Below, piece after piece: positions 49,601 through 58,553 of a stretch of DNA of 64,000 nucleotides. This stretch comes from Crotophaga sulcirostris. Lineage: Eukaryota; Chordata; Aves; Cuculiformes; Crotophagidae. Both the position numbers and the translations under genes were made by a program. The notes beneath the pieces were generated by a model, which ran no database searches, was not told where the DNA came from, and worked only from the letters and a program-made list of their open reading frames with translations. Each line of letters starts with the position of its first letter. Position 1 is the stretch's first letter. The stretch covers positions 306,167 through 370,166 of the forward strand of contig VYZB01000387.1 of the NCBI GenBank assembly GCA_013397455.1. Direction: 5' to 3'.

Positions 49601-50695
49601 CCACGTTAACAGGCTCTTAAAAATTCCCTAGAAAACTTCTTTAAATAACGATGGTACAAAATGGTTTTGCTCTTTGATCTTCATTGTCACATTTTGTTTA
49701 GTGAATTTTAAGGGACTATTGCACATTTCAGTCTTATCTGACTTCGTCTGTTTGCAGCTTAAGGTCTAAGGATCTTTCTTCCTCTTGTCATCTTTCAGTA
49801 CTTTTCCCTAAATTAATAATAAGATCTTGAAAATCTCTGAACAGTAGTGAAAAACTTTTACAAATTGTTTAACAGTCTGTTCCCTTCAAGTGTGTGAGGT
49901 ATGTATGACTGGGGGAGGGAAGGCAGGCTAATCTTGCATCTGTCGTAATGGCCGTTGTCCTGTCTTCTAGTAACTGATACAGTGCATAAAACTGAACTGC
50001 GGACATCTAATCTTGAAACTGAAAAAGCAAGAATCAGAACCTCAGGTTTCAGTGTCTCAGGCGTATTTGTGATAAAATACAATGCCTCCTACTTGTCCCC
50101 CCTCTCCTTTCCCTCCAGAGTTGCACAAAGACCACTGTGTACCAGTGATGAGTAAATGGAACAACGTTGTAAGGTAGCTGAGGCGAGAATACTTAACAAG
50201 TTGTGGGAAGTTTGTGGCAAAAAGAATATTGATGAAATGAAGAACACTGAAACAAGAAGTAATGAAGGCTTACACTTCAGGCTAGAATGGGATAAAGAAT
50301 TATGGAACTGATTAGCAGTAGCTGCTGCAAGCAAAAACTGACAGGCAGGTTAGGGGTCTCAAGTTAGTTGGAAGTCTGCCTTACCTGCCCTTTGCAGTTC
50401 ATGTAAAATAAATTGCATTGAAAATTGAAAAATGAATTGAATTGAAATTCATGGCATCTTTTTAAGTCTTGCATTGGAAATCACCATGTGAAACTTTATA
50501 AATGACTGGAATACTCTTGTCTACTATTGAAGATGACTGCAACAAGCATTCTTCTATTCTTTGTATACAGGTGCTGCTTGCAAAATCATCACGATCATCT
50601 TTGTGGTCATGGCAGGATGTTTGTATAAGCCCCCACCAGCAAATGCAGTCCTGTCACAAAAGAATTCAGAAGTGGCATCTGCTATAAACACTTAA
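22386..50695 (+). CDS. SLCO4C1: Solute carrier organic anion transporter 4C1 (OATP4C1), 13 coding exons
   Basis: Joining the 13 exons listed below gives 2022 nt without a stop, encoding 673 residues (human OATP4C1: 724). OATP4C1 is a twelve-pass plasma-membrane carrier. In mammals it acts on the basolateral side of kidney proximal tubule and moves organic anions, cardiac glycosides and thyroid hormone, independently of sodium. Features seen: a short cytoplasmic N-tail with [14 protein letters not shown]1 at about 64-84; [11 protein letters not shown] (118-128) after TM2; the OATP signature [14 protein letters not shown] (264-277) at TM6; a large cysteine-rich Kazal-like loop between TM9 and TM10 (about 438-535) with the eleven family cysteines; and a last TM followed by YKPPP and a short tail. 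Sequons NFT (172), NGT, NLT, NCS and NGS lie in predicted outer loops. The family identity is certain. The 4C1 paralogue is supported by the N-tail, [12 protein letters not shown] and [12 protein letters not shown] blocks. The gene appears intact. Confidence 0.96.
22603..27629 (+). other. SLCO4C1 intron 1 (5027 bp)
   Basis: Ordinary GT-AG intron. Its first few hundred bases are still G+C-rich; the rest is AT-rich. No repeat family, RNA or second gene was recognised. Open frames at 26171-26661 on the minus strand are not conserved. Confidence 0.75.
27630..27893 (+). CDS. SLCO4C1: SLCO4C1 coding exon 2
   Basis: The acceptor is ctggtag|gtattg after a long T-run; the donor is GAAG|gtaagc. Encodes residues 73-160: end of TM1, the short first outer loop with [14 protein letters not shown]2, the inner loop [14 protein letters not shown] typical of OATPs, TM3 and the start of the second outer loop. 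Reading continues in frame from exon 1 through a split Gly codon. Confidence 0.96.
29393..29414. repeat. Poly-C run of 22
   Basis: An uninterrupted C homopolymer followed by accaaaaaaaaa. The opposite strand is poly-G and could form a G-quadruplex. The length is likely to be uncertain in the assembly and variable between individuals. Confidence 0.95.
30183..30964 (-). repeat. CR1 LINE 3' fragment in SLCO4C1 intron 2
   Basis: The minus strand encodes the C-terminal RT region ([16 protein letters not shown] near 30566-30615 and [14 protein letters not shown] near 30306-30350), then the 3' UTR and an octamer tail at 30183-30200. It is close in sequence to the 3' part of the 3776-5930 copy. It is 5'-truncated near 30964, where acttctccagcttt is followed by unrelated sequence. 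It lies antisense to the host gene, which limits interference with splicing and polyadenylation. Confidence 0.93.
33427..33621 (+). CDS. SLCO4C1: SLCO4C1 coding exon 3
   Basis: Acceptor tctttcag|acacgt, donor ATAG|gtaact. Encodes residues 161-225: second outer loop with cysteines 163 and 175 and the sequon N172-F-T, then TM4 ([20 protein letters not shown]) and the loop [15 protein letters not shown]. Both junctions are split Gly/Asp codons in phase with the neighbours. Confidence 0.96.
   Translation, partial: TRVKFQEQALLTLLAVPAQSLHFATICMSLSWDSCCWELEELHYIPWGQFLLMIVSQNTSLPFI
33622..36205 (+). other. SLCO4C1 intron 3 (2584 bp)
   Basis: GT-AG intron, AT-rich. No repeat family or RNA gene recognised. 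Confidence 0.75.
36206..36302 (+). CDS. SLCO4C1: SLCO4C1 coding exon 4
   Basis: Acceptor ctcttccag|gaattgg. Encodes residues 226-257: TM5 ([17 protein letters not shown]) and the loop [12 protein letters not shown]. The exon ends CCAGAAAG|gcaaga, a GC donor: no GT occurs between this point and the in-frame stop TAA a few codons later, and joining here gives ES followed by the next exon exactly in frame. Confidence 0.92.
36303..37115 (+). other. SLCO4C1 intron 4, GC-AG type (813 bp)
   Basis: Begins gcaaga and ends tattttccag. The donor AAG|GCAAGA is close to the AG|GCAAGT consensus of the minor GC-AG class of introns, which are removed by the ordinary U2 spliceosome. Nothing else was seen inside. 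Confidence 0.88.
37116..37237 (+). CDS. SLCO4C1: SLCO4C1 coding exon 5
   Basis: Acceptor ttttccag|tatgaag, donor CCAG|gtatgt. Encodes residues 258-298: end of the third outer loop, the superfamily signature [14 protein letters not shown] at the border of TM6, TM6 itself, and [12 protein letters not shown] on the inner side. The usual Gly in WWxGFL is Ala here (residue 275). Confidence 0.96.
37238..38130 (+). other. SLCO4C1 intron 5 (893 bp)
   Basis: GT-AG intron, AT-rich, nothing recognised inside. Confidence 0.75.
38131..38246 (+). CDS. SLCO4C1: SLCO4C1 coding exon 6
   Basis: Acceptor cttgcag|gaacaac, donor CTTTTG|gtaagg. Encodes residues 299-337, the large cytoplasmic loop between TM6 and TM7. 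It is hydrophilic, Lys/Glu/Asn-rich and ends [11 protein letters not shown]. Loop composition is poorly conserved in the family; the KDFP block anchors the alignment. Confidence 0.93.
38474..38618 (+). CDS. SLCO4C1: SLCO4C1 coding exon 7
   Basis: Acceptor cccctgtag|atactg after a 227-bp intron, donor GGAG|gtaatg. Encodes residues 338-385: [18 protein letters not shown] (TM7) and the outer loop [19 protein letters not shown] leading to TM8, highly characteristic of OATPs. Confidence 0.96.
38619..40212 (+). other. SLCO4C1 intron 7 (1594 bp)
   Basis: GT-AG intron. It contains an A-run at about 39028-39039 and a short sense-orientation CR1 tail (39745-39822). Nothing else recognised. Confidence 0.75.
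39745..39822 (+). repeat. CR1 LINE 3' tail in intron 7
   Basis: The text gattggactcaatgatctca aagg tcttttccaa followed by attctatgattctgtgat matches the final ~75 bases of CR1. It is the same type of short tail as at position 1. Confidence 0.85.
40213..40408 (+). CDS. SLCO4C1: SLCO4C1 coding exon 8
   Basis: Acceptor ttttcctctag|gactt, donor AATGG|gtaaat. Encodes residues 386-450: TM8 ([17 protein letters not shown]), the loop [15 protein letters not shown]9 ([17 protein letters not shown]) and the start of the large outer loop with [17 protein letters not shown]. Confidence 0.96.
40409..44630 (+). other. SLCO4C1 intron 8 (4222 bp)
   Basis: GT-AG intron, AT-rich throughout. No named repeat or second gene found; open frames such as 40571-40897 and 43260-43451 have no conserved content. 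Confidence 0.75.
44631..44784 (+). CDS. SLCO4C1: SLCO4C1 coding exon 9
   Basis: Acceptor tacctttcag|aacagg, donor AAAAAG|gtactt. Encodes residues 451-502, the core of the Kazal-like loop: [19 protein letters not shown] and [10 protein letters not shown]. Six cysteines of the loop lie here. Sequons NGT and NLT are at its beginning. Confidence 0.96.
44785..47279 (+). other. SLCO4C1 intron 9 (2495 bp)
   Basis: GT-AG intron, AT-rich, with no recognised feature. Confidence 0.75.
47280..47467 (+). CDS. SLCO4C1: SLCO4C1 coding exon 10
   Basis: Acceptor ttatttgtag|atgtacc, donor CTGAG|gtatga. Encodes residues 503-564: YHNCSC, a hydrophilic stretch, GKCQTQC which closes the outer loop, and TM10 ([19 protein letters not shown]). 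The last codon (Arg) is split with exon 11. Confidence 0.95.
47468..48647 (+). other. SLCO4C1 intron 10 (1180 bp)
   Basis: GT-AG intron, AT-rich, nothing recognised. Confidence 0.75.
48648..48712 (+). CDS. SLCO4C1: SLCO4C1 coding exon 11
   Basis: A 65-bp exon: acceptor tgtttacag|gtgtgtg, donor CTGG|gtatga. Encodes residues 565-586: [18 protein letters not shown] and the beginning of TM11. The RQRS-ALG block is an OATP family hallmark. Too short to show up as an isolated open frame. Confidence 0.94.
48713..49278 (+). other. SLCO4C1 intron 11 (566 bp)
   Basis: GT-AG intron, AT-rich, nothing recognised. Confidence 0.75.
49279..49416 (+). CDS. SLCO4C1: SLCO4C1 coding exon 12
   Basis: Acceptor gttttttag|gtactat, donor GGCATAA|gtaagt. 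Encodes residues 587-632: [17 protein letters not shown] (TM11 end and last outer loop), CTLWDINEC and [16 protein letters not shown] leading into TM12. Not visible as a long isolated frame because of its short length. Confidence 0.95.
49417..50570 (+). other. SLCO4C1 intron 12 (1154 bp)
   Basis: GT-AG intron. Open frames on both strands at 49858-50334 have no conserved content. Nothing else recognised. Confidence 0.7.
50571..50695 (+). CDS. SLCO4C1: SLCO4C1 coding exon 13 (last)
   Basis: Acceptor tttgtatacag|gtgctg; the stop TAA is at 50693-50695. Encodes residues 633-673: TM12 ([17 protein letters not shown]), then KPPPAN and a short cytoplasmic tail. The human tail is longer, so the C-terminal end is about ten residues shorter here. 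Confidence 0.93.
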
Positions 50696-51405
50696 TTCAT
50701 TGAGGGGACTTTTGAAGGAAGCCAATAAGAATAAGCACTGTTACAACACTTGTACCAATGTTCTTGTACACCATTTACTAAATGTAAAAGATCATATAAA
50801 TTTCTTGAACAACTTAAAATATTTGTGGTAATGTAGTGTTCTCTAACTTGCTAAACATACTTTTTAATATTCCATTGTATGTCTCAAAAATTGACACTTA
50901 AATTTGCAGTCTAATTCTAAATGTCTTTTTTCTATAACTTAAATGAAGCAAGTTGGAATACTCCAATCAAAAAAAAAGCATAATTACCAGGAAAACTGAG
51001 CTGAACTAGGGTGACAGAGAGCCCTATTTTCCTCTGCTTATAAAGTAATACCTAAGTGAGACTACTGGGAGAAAACAAGTAACTTAAATGGTCTTATCAT
51101 AATGTGCATATAATCTGGGCTAGTGCCCAAGTTGGGGATTTTGACTGTAGATATACTTGGGAATGTGCAAGTCGGTATTAAATAGCTTTACATGTAATTT
51201 TAATGGCATAAGTACATTTTTAGTGTTTTTAGAAAAATGTAAATAGTTATTTTAAGAGAGCTGGGTTTGTAACAGCAAAATGATTAATTTAAGTGCCTTT
51301 TATATTTGGAATATATATGCAGAAAGTTACTGTCCAGCTGCTTTCTCTAGGCATTGTTAACATTTTCCTATAAAATTTGGAATTAAAGCCCATTTTCTTG
51401 TTACT
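50696..51405 (+). other. SLCO4C1 3' UTR (inferred)
   Basis: AT-rich sequence after the stop codon, with several attt-containing words, reaching the ATTAAA at 51382. The end point is inferred from that signal. Confidence 0.6.
51382..51387 (+). terminator. Polyadenylation signal ATTAAA
   Basis: ATTAAA, the common variant signal, is followed within 30-40 bases by a T/GT-rich stretch (ttgttacttttgtatatg), the normal arrangement of a cleavage site. It is about 690 bp after the SLCO4C1 stop. Alternative downstream sites are possible. Confidence 0.6.
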
Positions 51406-52414
51406 TTTGTATATGTTATGTTCTTTCTAAGTGACTGAGTTCTAGGCTTCTTGGCTCCAAGAAGCACAATGTTGAAAGCTAGCAAAGAATATGTATGCAA
51501 GCATCAAAATTAGGAAAACAGCTTTAGTTGTTCCTTTTGACTTGCAGTTTTAATAGGATTGCTATGCAATGTGTATTTGTATAGCACGACCATTGTGCTA
51601 TATAAATTATCCACACTTAGCAGATATTGAACTATATTGCCTGCTATTGAAATATCATTCAGTATTGACTGGAAATTTTTAATGAGCAAGATATGCTGCA
51701 CACTTGCCTTACTTCATTAATGTAAACCTCCTTTCTATTGCACTAGCTATGCATATAGCTCTTACATAGCTGTGTGTGCCCTTTTCATTTGGTTACATGA
51801 ACTCTACTTGAGCCTACCAAGGCTTTTCAACAAGTGTTACAGTAAAGGATTGTGGCATATTGGTCATGATTAATCTATTTATTTAAATGCAGCTGTTAAA
51901 CTAGAGGTTTAAGTATACAACTGGGAGGTTAAGTATACATCCCAAGAGGAGGATTCTCTATAACTATTTAGATAACTATACAGAAAAGAAAGCAGTTTAG
52001 GAATATGGCCTAAAACTCTGAATTTGGTTTCCATCTCTGATAGTTTGTGCTGAGTATAGCAGATCCCTTCATCGTATTATAGAAATGCAGCAGTAAAGAC
52101 ATGGTAGCTAAACTGGTAAATTCTCTTCTCTTGTTCCATCTTGAGCTGTGAGACTGTAGTTTAAAGTTTCTTCTGCTTAATGTGATTATGCAGGTTACAA
52201 AACTTGCGGGGCAGAGCAGCACAAACTTCCTCTTCTGACAAAGTTATCTGCTGTCTTAGTTGCACTGGTGGTTATTTGGATGGAGAAGGAAGGAAGTATT
52301 GCCATGATGTAAAATAGCAGTTAATGCTAAAGGCTGTTGCAATTCATAGTGTTTTGTATGGGTTCTTGTATTTCTTTTCCCCAAAGGCGGAAATCCCCAG
52401 GCAACAAATGTAAG
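51406..52414. other. Intergenic between SLCO4C1 and the solo LTR
   Basis: AT-rich, no recognised gene or repeat. It may include a longer alternative 3' UTR of SLCO4C1. Confidence 0.6.
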
Positions 52415-52420
52415 TGTAAG
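52415..52420 (+). repeat. Left 6-bp target site duplication (TGTAAG)
   Basis: TGTAAG directly before the LTR equals TGTAAG at 52783-52788 directly after it. Confidence 0.85.
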
Positions 52421-52692
52421 TGTGGAAGAATGGCTTACTGAGAAAGGTCACGTAGACATGGATCAGATGACCGGTGCAGAGCTTGAGAAGTACCAAACTC
52501 AGCTAGTTCAGCAAGGCCACCTTAGCCTTGCCGACAGCTGTTAAACAATAGCAGCTTGTCTGTAATCGAACAAGCAAGGAGAAGAAGAAACCATATATCC
52601 ACAGACAAGGAACTATGGACGTAGTTGATAGTTAAGAGATTAACCAATCATGAGCTTATGTTTTGCAATACGTATGAGCTAATTATGTAGTG

Positions 52693-52699
52693 TATAAAA
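52693..52699 (+). promoter_or_regulatory. LTR TATA box
   Basis: tataaaa inside the solo LTR, about 23 bp before its AATAAA. Likely core promoter element of the LTR. Confidence 0.7.
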
Positions 52700-52715
52700 T
52701 TGGTTTGTGAGAATC

Positions 52716-52721
52716 AATAAA
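52716..52721 (+). terminator. LTR polyadenylation signal AATAAA
   Basis: AATAAA in the LTR, in a gaatcaataaacgaagc context, as found at the R region of compact avian retroviral LTRs. Confidence 0.75.
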
Positions 52722-52782
52722 CGAAGCTTGCTGATCACTCATATTGAGTGCGCTTGTCTTCCCTCCGTCGCGAGTTGCGACA

Positions 52783-52788
52783 TGTAAG
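52783..52788 (+). repeat. Right 6-bp target site duplication (TGTAAG)
   Basis: Exact copy of 52415-52420 on the other side of the LTR. Confidence 0.85.
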
Positions 52789-55700
52789 TGTTAGATTAAA
52801 GAAGAAAAAACATGGAGGGAGCCAGTGAATCTTACATACCAGTAATAAATGATGCAAAAAAAGTTAGAATACGTTGCTTGTGTGCTGCTACCACTGTCAA
52901 GGTACAGAGTGAGTCTGCTGTACAGAAGAGTGTTAGAAATTTTGGCTACCTACTCCTGTGTATGCATTTCAAAATGTGTATACTGTAAGTGCTAGTAACT
53001 GGTTATAAAACAGCTATTTGCATACAGTCTACAGAATACCATAGTAAAAGCACAAATGGAAGTTCCAGGGACACATGTTTTTTCTGATCATTATTAATCT
53101 TTAAGTATTCATATTCAACATGTGAATTTTTGTCATCAATGGAGCTCTTAGGCAGAGGAAATATAAATGAGGGAAAAAAATCCGAGCATGTATGAAGATT
53201 GTCAATCCCTCCAAATTATTCAGGAATTTCTAGTAATGGCTGAGCTAACTCTTGAGACTTGCTTTACCTCCAGTATTTTGCTCTGAGATTTTCTTCAAGG
53301 GAAGAAAGGGAGCAAAGTGAGTAAATATTTAACTGAATGGATGAAAATGAAACATAAGGTAGGGTCAAGTTGGTCTGGCAACAGTGAATCATAGACAGTG
53401 AAGTTTTTGTTACTTCCTTAAAGGGAGTCAGAGTGCCTAAGCAAATTACAAGACAATTATTTAATATTTGATGCACTTAAAATATATCCAGCTGGAGGAA
53501 GTGGGTGTCACAAAGTTGAAAGGATTTGATAACATGTAAACCTTGTAGGAAATGACAGACCTACAACAGAAATGAAAACTGGAAATAGAAAATTAGTGCT
53601 TTTTCTTACCTTGTCATCTTTTAAAAATGCCTCACTTGTCATATTTTGACTGGCTAGATGTAGAGGTTTTTTTCATAGATCAGGAAAAGCCTACCAATTA
53701 ATGCAAATCTGGATGGCATTTTTTTTTCTCCAGTAGACCACTTAATATTGAATTGTTTGAGTGTAGTGCAAGAAACCCTAGAAAACAAGTATCGTTTGCT
53801 TTTCACAGTTGTGAGGTGGTTGTGGGGGTTTTGTTTGTTCTGTGCAATAGTGCTCATAGCAGGTAAGTTGGCTGTTGCTGGAAACTGCATGCATTAACTG
53901 AGAAATAACCTTGCACTTTTCCCCTCCGCCTTTTAATTAAAATAAAAAATATAAAACTGCTTGGAACAGCATGGGAACTTAGAACTAAAATTTCTGTAAA
54001 ACCCATACTGAGCAGCTGCTATGATCACTGCATGAAACATTTATGGAGATACCACTAGACCAGGAAGTGTATCGTGTAATGGGATGATTTGATGTGCCTA
54101 TTGAAGCCCTTTCAGCTACAGAGCAACAGTTTGTTGACATAAAATGGGATAGAAATCAATGTGGACTGAATAGAACTTTCTCCAGTGGAACATCTGTCCT
54201 GAATGCTACCATAGCTACATACAAAAGCTACATAAATAATGGAGAATTGGAAATGCATTGAAGTTTTGGCGTATTATTACTTGAATGTAGTAATTAGTGG
54301 CCATGAAGCTGAAAGTCGTTCAAGAACAGAATACAAGCCAATCAAGAGATATCTTCTCAGGATAATATGGTTGAATAAACAGGGAAAAAGATCTATACAC
54401 ATTTCAGTTAAGTGTTTTTATAATCAACTAGATTTGTGCAGTCATGTTTCCTACTCAGCTAGAATCTATTATACACAATTTGTTAATGAAGATTATTGTA
54501 CCATGAAGTGAATTGCAGGAGAAGCTGTAAAAAAAGGAGATGCAATTGCTGCAGGCATAAATCTGGAAAAGAGCTTGTGTAGTAGGTTAAGTGGACACTG
54601 TGTGTAATACCTTGCATATATATAGTTGTATAGTAATGTGCCTTTTGGAGCTTACTCTTCAATTTCAGTGGTTTAGGGAACTTCGCATTTTGTGCGTTGT
54701 CTCATGATGGCATTTGATACTGAAATACATGCAATTCAACATAATATCCCTTGTGTACACAGTTGGCAATATTAAAATTGCTATGGGAACTGTGATTAAG
54801 TTTACTTCTTTCTGAAGAATTAACAAAGTAAACTAGACTGACAGTAGTGATCTAGTTAATTCTTTCATTTGTTGATTTGTATAGTTTGTTTATATATAGG
54901 TAGTCTCTGCAAATGCTGTTTTTTAAATAATCAGTAGAACTAGCTGATCTGGGCTCAATGCTGTCACTATGTGCTCTGTGGAAGCAGTGCGAAATCTTTT
55001 TTGTCCACACAGTGAATGAACCATAGTGTCTCATTTGTAAGATTGTATTCTTTCAATAGATTCAGATTTGCTTCGAGTGGTGTGATCTCTGTAGTGGTTT
55101 GCATTAATTTCTTGGTGCATTAATTATGTCTTTCACTTTCTTATTGAAATGAGTAAAGCAGAAGGTAGTGGTTATCTTGTTATGTTGTAACTTTTCCACA
55201 TTATTTATGGCAGACAAAATATTTTCATTTCCATTTTAAAATTTTATTTATAAAGTACAATAACTCACGCATTCTATATGGAATTAGAAATGGAAACCAT
55301 TCATTAATCTCTGATGTAAAGAAGCAAAACCATTAGAAAGATGTACTGATTAGATTTACTAGTATTTGCCTGAACAATGATGTTGTTTTAGCATTTTACG
55401 TAGCATCATTTATAGGTGGTAAGAGAACATTATTAGGAGGGCAGCATGTTAGACGTTTTAACATAGGCATTGCTAGAAGGATTCATGTGTTTCATTGTGG
55501 AGACTCTTCAGAGTGCCCAGGGAAAGTTCTGCTGAAAGTTTTGTGCCCTCAGCAATCTGAAAAATAAGGCCACTTAATGAGATACCTGAAAGGACTATCT
55601 ATGTATTCAGCTGCAGTAAAATTTAGAGATGCCTTAGCTCCATTTTAAATACTGAAGGTTGAAGATCCTGGGTGGACTGATTGATCTAACGTTTCAGCTT

Positions 55701-56499
55701 TTAGTCTTGTTCAGGTAGCTTTAGGTGAATAGACATCTTCAATGTAGATATCCTCAAGGGGTCCTAAACTTCAACTTGCACTAAAAAACAAAGCCTTCTG
55801 TGATTATTCATCCGGCATTTGAAGTGTTTATTTCTCATTGTCATGGGAGCCACATATAGGTGTTGAGTGAGTAATTTCTTTACAGAAATTATATTAGGAG
55901 AGTAAGAGTAATTGAGATAGATATAATGATACACTGAGGTCCCCTCCTTGCCCACCCCCCCATTTTCTTCTATATTATTGTTGTAACTACACTGCAGTTA
56001 CTACATAATCTAACAATTCAAATGTAAGCTGTTTCTGCTCTCTTAAAATTATGATCCTAATGGGATTTTATTTCTTCAAGCAGCAAATTCATTCGCTGAG
56101 ATCAGCATATTGGTAGCAGAAAATTAAAATGAAAGTAAAATTGTAACTGTCAGCATCTGATGCAGAGAAATGCACCAGTAATCATTAAATCTTACTGTTC
56201 TCTCTGCAGAGGGAAAAGGATGATGATAATGACTTTTTAACACTTCCATTTCAAGCGTGTTGCAGAGCCTGATTTTTTTAAGAATTATGTGCTTGTAAAA
56301 GACACCCTTCCCCTTCTGAGTATTAGCCTCAGATTCTTGGGTTTTAATTTTCCTGTAGATTCTCATGGAGTGCCCTAGGCCAATAAAGTTTCTTACAAGA
56401 TTTAAGTTTGTTTTTTTCACAGACTAAAAAGGAGTCAAATCTGAAACACACCATGGCAACGACAGCCTGCTAAAAAGGGTTTCTGCCATTTTTCCTTGA
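52789..56499. other. Intergenic, no gene seen
   Basis: AT-rich. The open frames (for example 54239-54511) lack conserved features or splice context. No repeat family recognised. Confidence 0.6.
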
Positions 56500-56750
56500 C
56501 AAATTAAAATATTACTGTAACAATGTACAATTCAGCAGTGACCCAGTGCCAGAAACCGTGACGGATGCTTTGTGAAGTACTTGAGTGCACACATCCAGCA
56601 CGATGGTGAGCCCGTTGTGCATGGGGGGGTCCAAATGGTTCTTGAGAAGTTGTGGAAGGCATCATACACTGATACTGCAGGCTTGGTAGTGATTCAGAAG
56701 GTTTTCTTTGCTGCATTAGCAGTGGCAACTAGGAGGTTGAATTTTTCATG
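56500..56750. other. Unidentified denser segment, possibly an old transposon or pseudogene
   Basis: More G+C-rich than its surroundings, with moderately long open frames on both strands (56572-56811 on +, 56504-56728 on -). The texture suggests a decayed coding sequence or transposon, but no domain could be recognised. Confidence 0.3.
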
Positions 56751-56823
56751 GGTCCATCAGTGTAGAAATTTAATGAGCACTAGAAATGAGCGCAAGGGTT
56801 CATCAGTATAGAAATTTAATGAG
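56751..56823. repeat. Direct repeat, two 27-bp copies 46 bp apart
   Basis: The words ggtccatcagtgtag aaatttaatgag (56751-56777) and ggttcatcagtatag aaatttaatgag (56797-56823) differ at two positions. This is probably a local tandem duplication. Confidence 0.8.
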
Positions 56824-58448
56824 TTTCACTGTATTTTTTTACACTTTTTGAAATTATTTTTAAAGAAACTAGTACATCTTTCAGAATTCCAGGTAGCTAG
56901 TTAGCCTCTTTTAGGTCTCGGGACAACAAATAGAGCACTTATCTTTTCTTAAATTGTAGCTCTTAAAAAATGTGGCTTGGAGCAGTGGAAATAGATGCTA
57001 AACGTTAAAATAAATCTGCTGATGACAGGCTACAAATACCTTTTATAGGTTACTATAACTTTTTGTTTTCAGAATTGTATCCCATTAAAATGATCATTGA
57101 GGTCACGATAATAGGCCTTAAGGTGACAAGAAAGTAGAAATCTGTACCTGTTCCTGCCATGATCAAAACAGTGCGATGAGCCATCCCGTCCTTTATGTGA
57201 ATAGGTTGGATTTTTTGCCCCTTTATTAGTTGTTCCCTCTACTGTTTTATAATTTCCTGATTTTATCTTCAGGATGCTGCAAATGTAATCAAATTAGTGA
57301 ATGTCTAGAACAACCTGTGGGTACTATGGGAGTATTTTTGCTTGATGTTCAGCTTTATGGTGAAACAACATGATCACCGAACTAGATTAGAGAAATGAGC
57401 TAGATCTTGGTTGCAATGTTTTTTCTAAGTTCATCAGTGGCTATCTTCATTCATGGGTAATTTAAGCCATCCCATCAGGGATAATTTTATATTTTTGAAT
57501 GCATAGTATCTGCATTTTACAGTCAATAGGACTGTGCTTCCATGCCACAAGAGATGTGTGGGTTTTGATTTGGGACTCTTTCCTCCATTCTTTATTGCAA
57601 CTCACCCAGTCAACTCATGCTCCACTTGTGGAAATATTATCTAGGCTTTCAACATCACTGGGGGCAGCCATGTCTTTCCCTTCGGTCACAGTGATGGATC
57701 TGTTTTAATTTTCATGCTTTCATAACATTTGTGCATATACAAGAAGGTTCAGTGGTGGAAATATTCACTTCCTCTTTAGTTTAGGAGAACCAATAAAAAC
57801 AATGAGAGTAGTTTTTGTGTTGCCAAAATGGCTTTAGTTGTTGGTGTGATTCAGAAAAAAACTTTGCCTGTTTCAGAAAACCATTCAGCACGTGTGGGCA
57901 GCCACACACATTCAGTTTGAGAGAAGTGCAGTGCCTGCACAAGGCTGATAGCATGGAGCCAGAGGTAGGACCTGCAGGAAGAAAGTTGTATTTCAGACAG
58001 AAGTGCAGAACTTCAGCATTTGTAATCCTTGATTGCTGTTGGTCTCAGGAAGTGCATGAAGTTTAGAGGCACCTCAGTTTCTGTTTGAAAGCTTCTTCAT
58101 GTTCTTGAATATTTTGACCTTTGAGTAAGTCAATTAATTGTATTTGAACTAATTCTATTTCTGTGCTAATTGGAGCTGGAATATGCATCTCCTACCTTCC
58201 AGTTCATTGTTCTAACAAAGGCTTTAATGAATGTGTTGTCATGGTGTGTTGCAAGCAGCTGGGAACTACTTCTGCCTCATGTTCCAGAAATGGGGAAACA
58301 ACTTTACTTTTAGAAGAAAATATAATACATACATTAACATGTGTGTAACACAGACAATAAAATGAAGAAACAACATGTTTGTAAAAACAACCATGTAAAG
58401 CATGATTGGAAAAGTATTTCTGTGAAAATCACATTTTACTGTTCCATA
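56824..58448. other. Intergenic, no gene seen
   Basis: AT-rich with somewhat longer + strand frames at 57499-57708 and 57815-58066. These look non-conserved; the second is cysteine-rich but without a known pattern. Confidence 0.5.
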
Positions 58449-58454
58449 TTTATT
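58449..58454 (-). terminator. Possible AATAAA signal of the minus-strand exon
   Basis: tttatt on the + strand, AATAAA on the minus strand, about 100 bp after the stop codon of the candidate exon at 58554-58725. Confidence 0.4.
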
Positions 58455-58553
58455 TTCTATTGAAGCTTCCAGATCAGATGAGCTCGGTTAAATCAAAGCA
58501 AGATTTGTCTAACAGCCCATACAGGATACATTTATCTGAAATTCAAGCTGCTT

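Larger units (their letters stand above)
52421..52782 (+). mobile_element. Solo LTR of an avian class II-type endogenous retrovirus
   Basis: A 362-bp unit that starts TGT and ends ACA, flanked by identical 6-bp duplications. It contains a TATA box (tataaaa, 52693-52699) and, only about 20 bp later, AATAAA (52716-52721), followed by a short U5 ending cgcgagttgcgaca. Short spacing between TATA and AATAAA and a 6-bp duplication fit alpha/betaretrovirus-like elements. No internal retroviral sequence is present on either side, so it is a solo LTR left by recombination between two LTRs. Exact family is not recognised. It lies 1.7 kb after SLCO4C1 in the same orientation and might serve as a promoter or polyadenylation site. 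Confidence 0.88.

Noticed and set aside
52388..52420. Pyrimidine tract and AG before the LTR as a host exon acceptor leading into the U3 frame
   Set aside because: The 6-bp duplication places the insertion boundary at 52420/52421, so the continuity of the frame across it is probably chance.
57815..58066. Cysteine-rich 83-codon + strand frame
   Set aside because: No recognisable cysteine spacing, no splice or promoter context.
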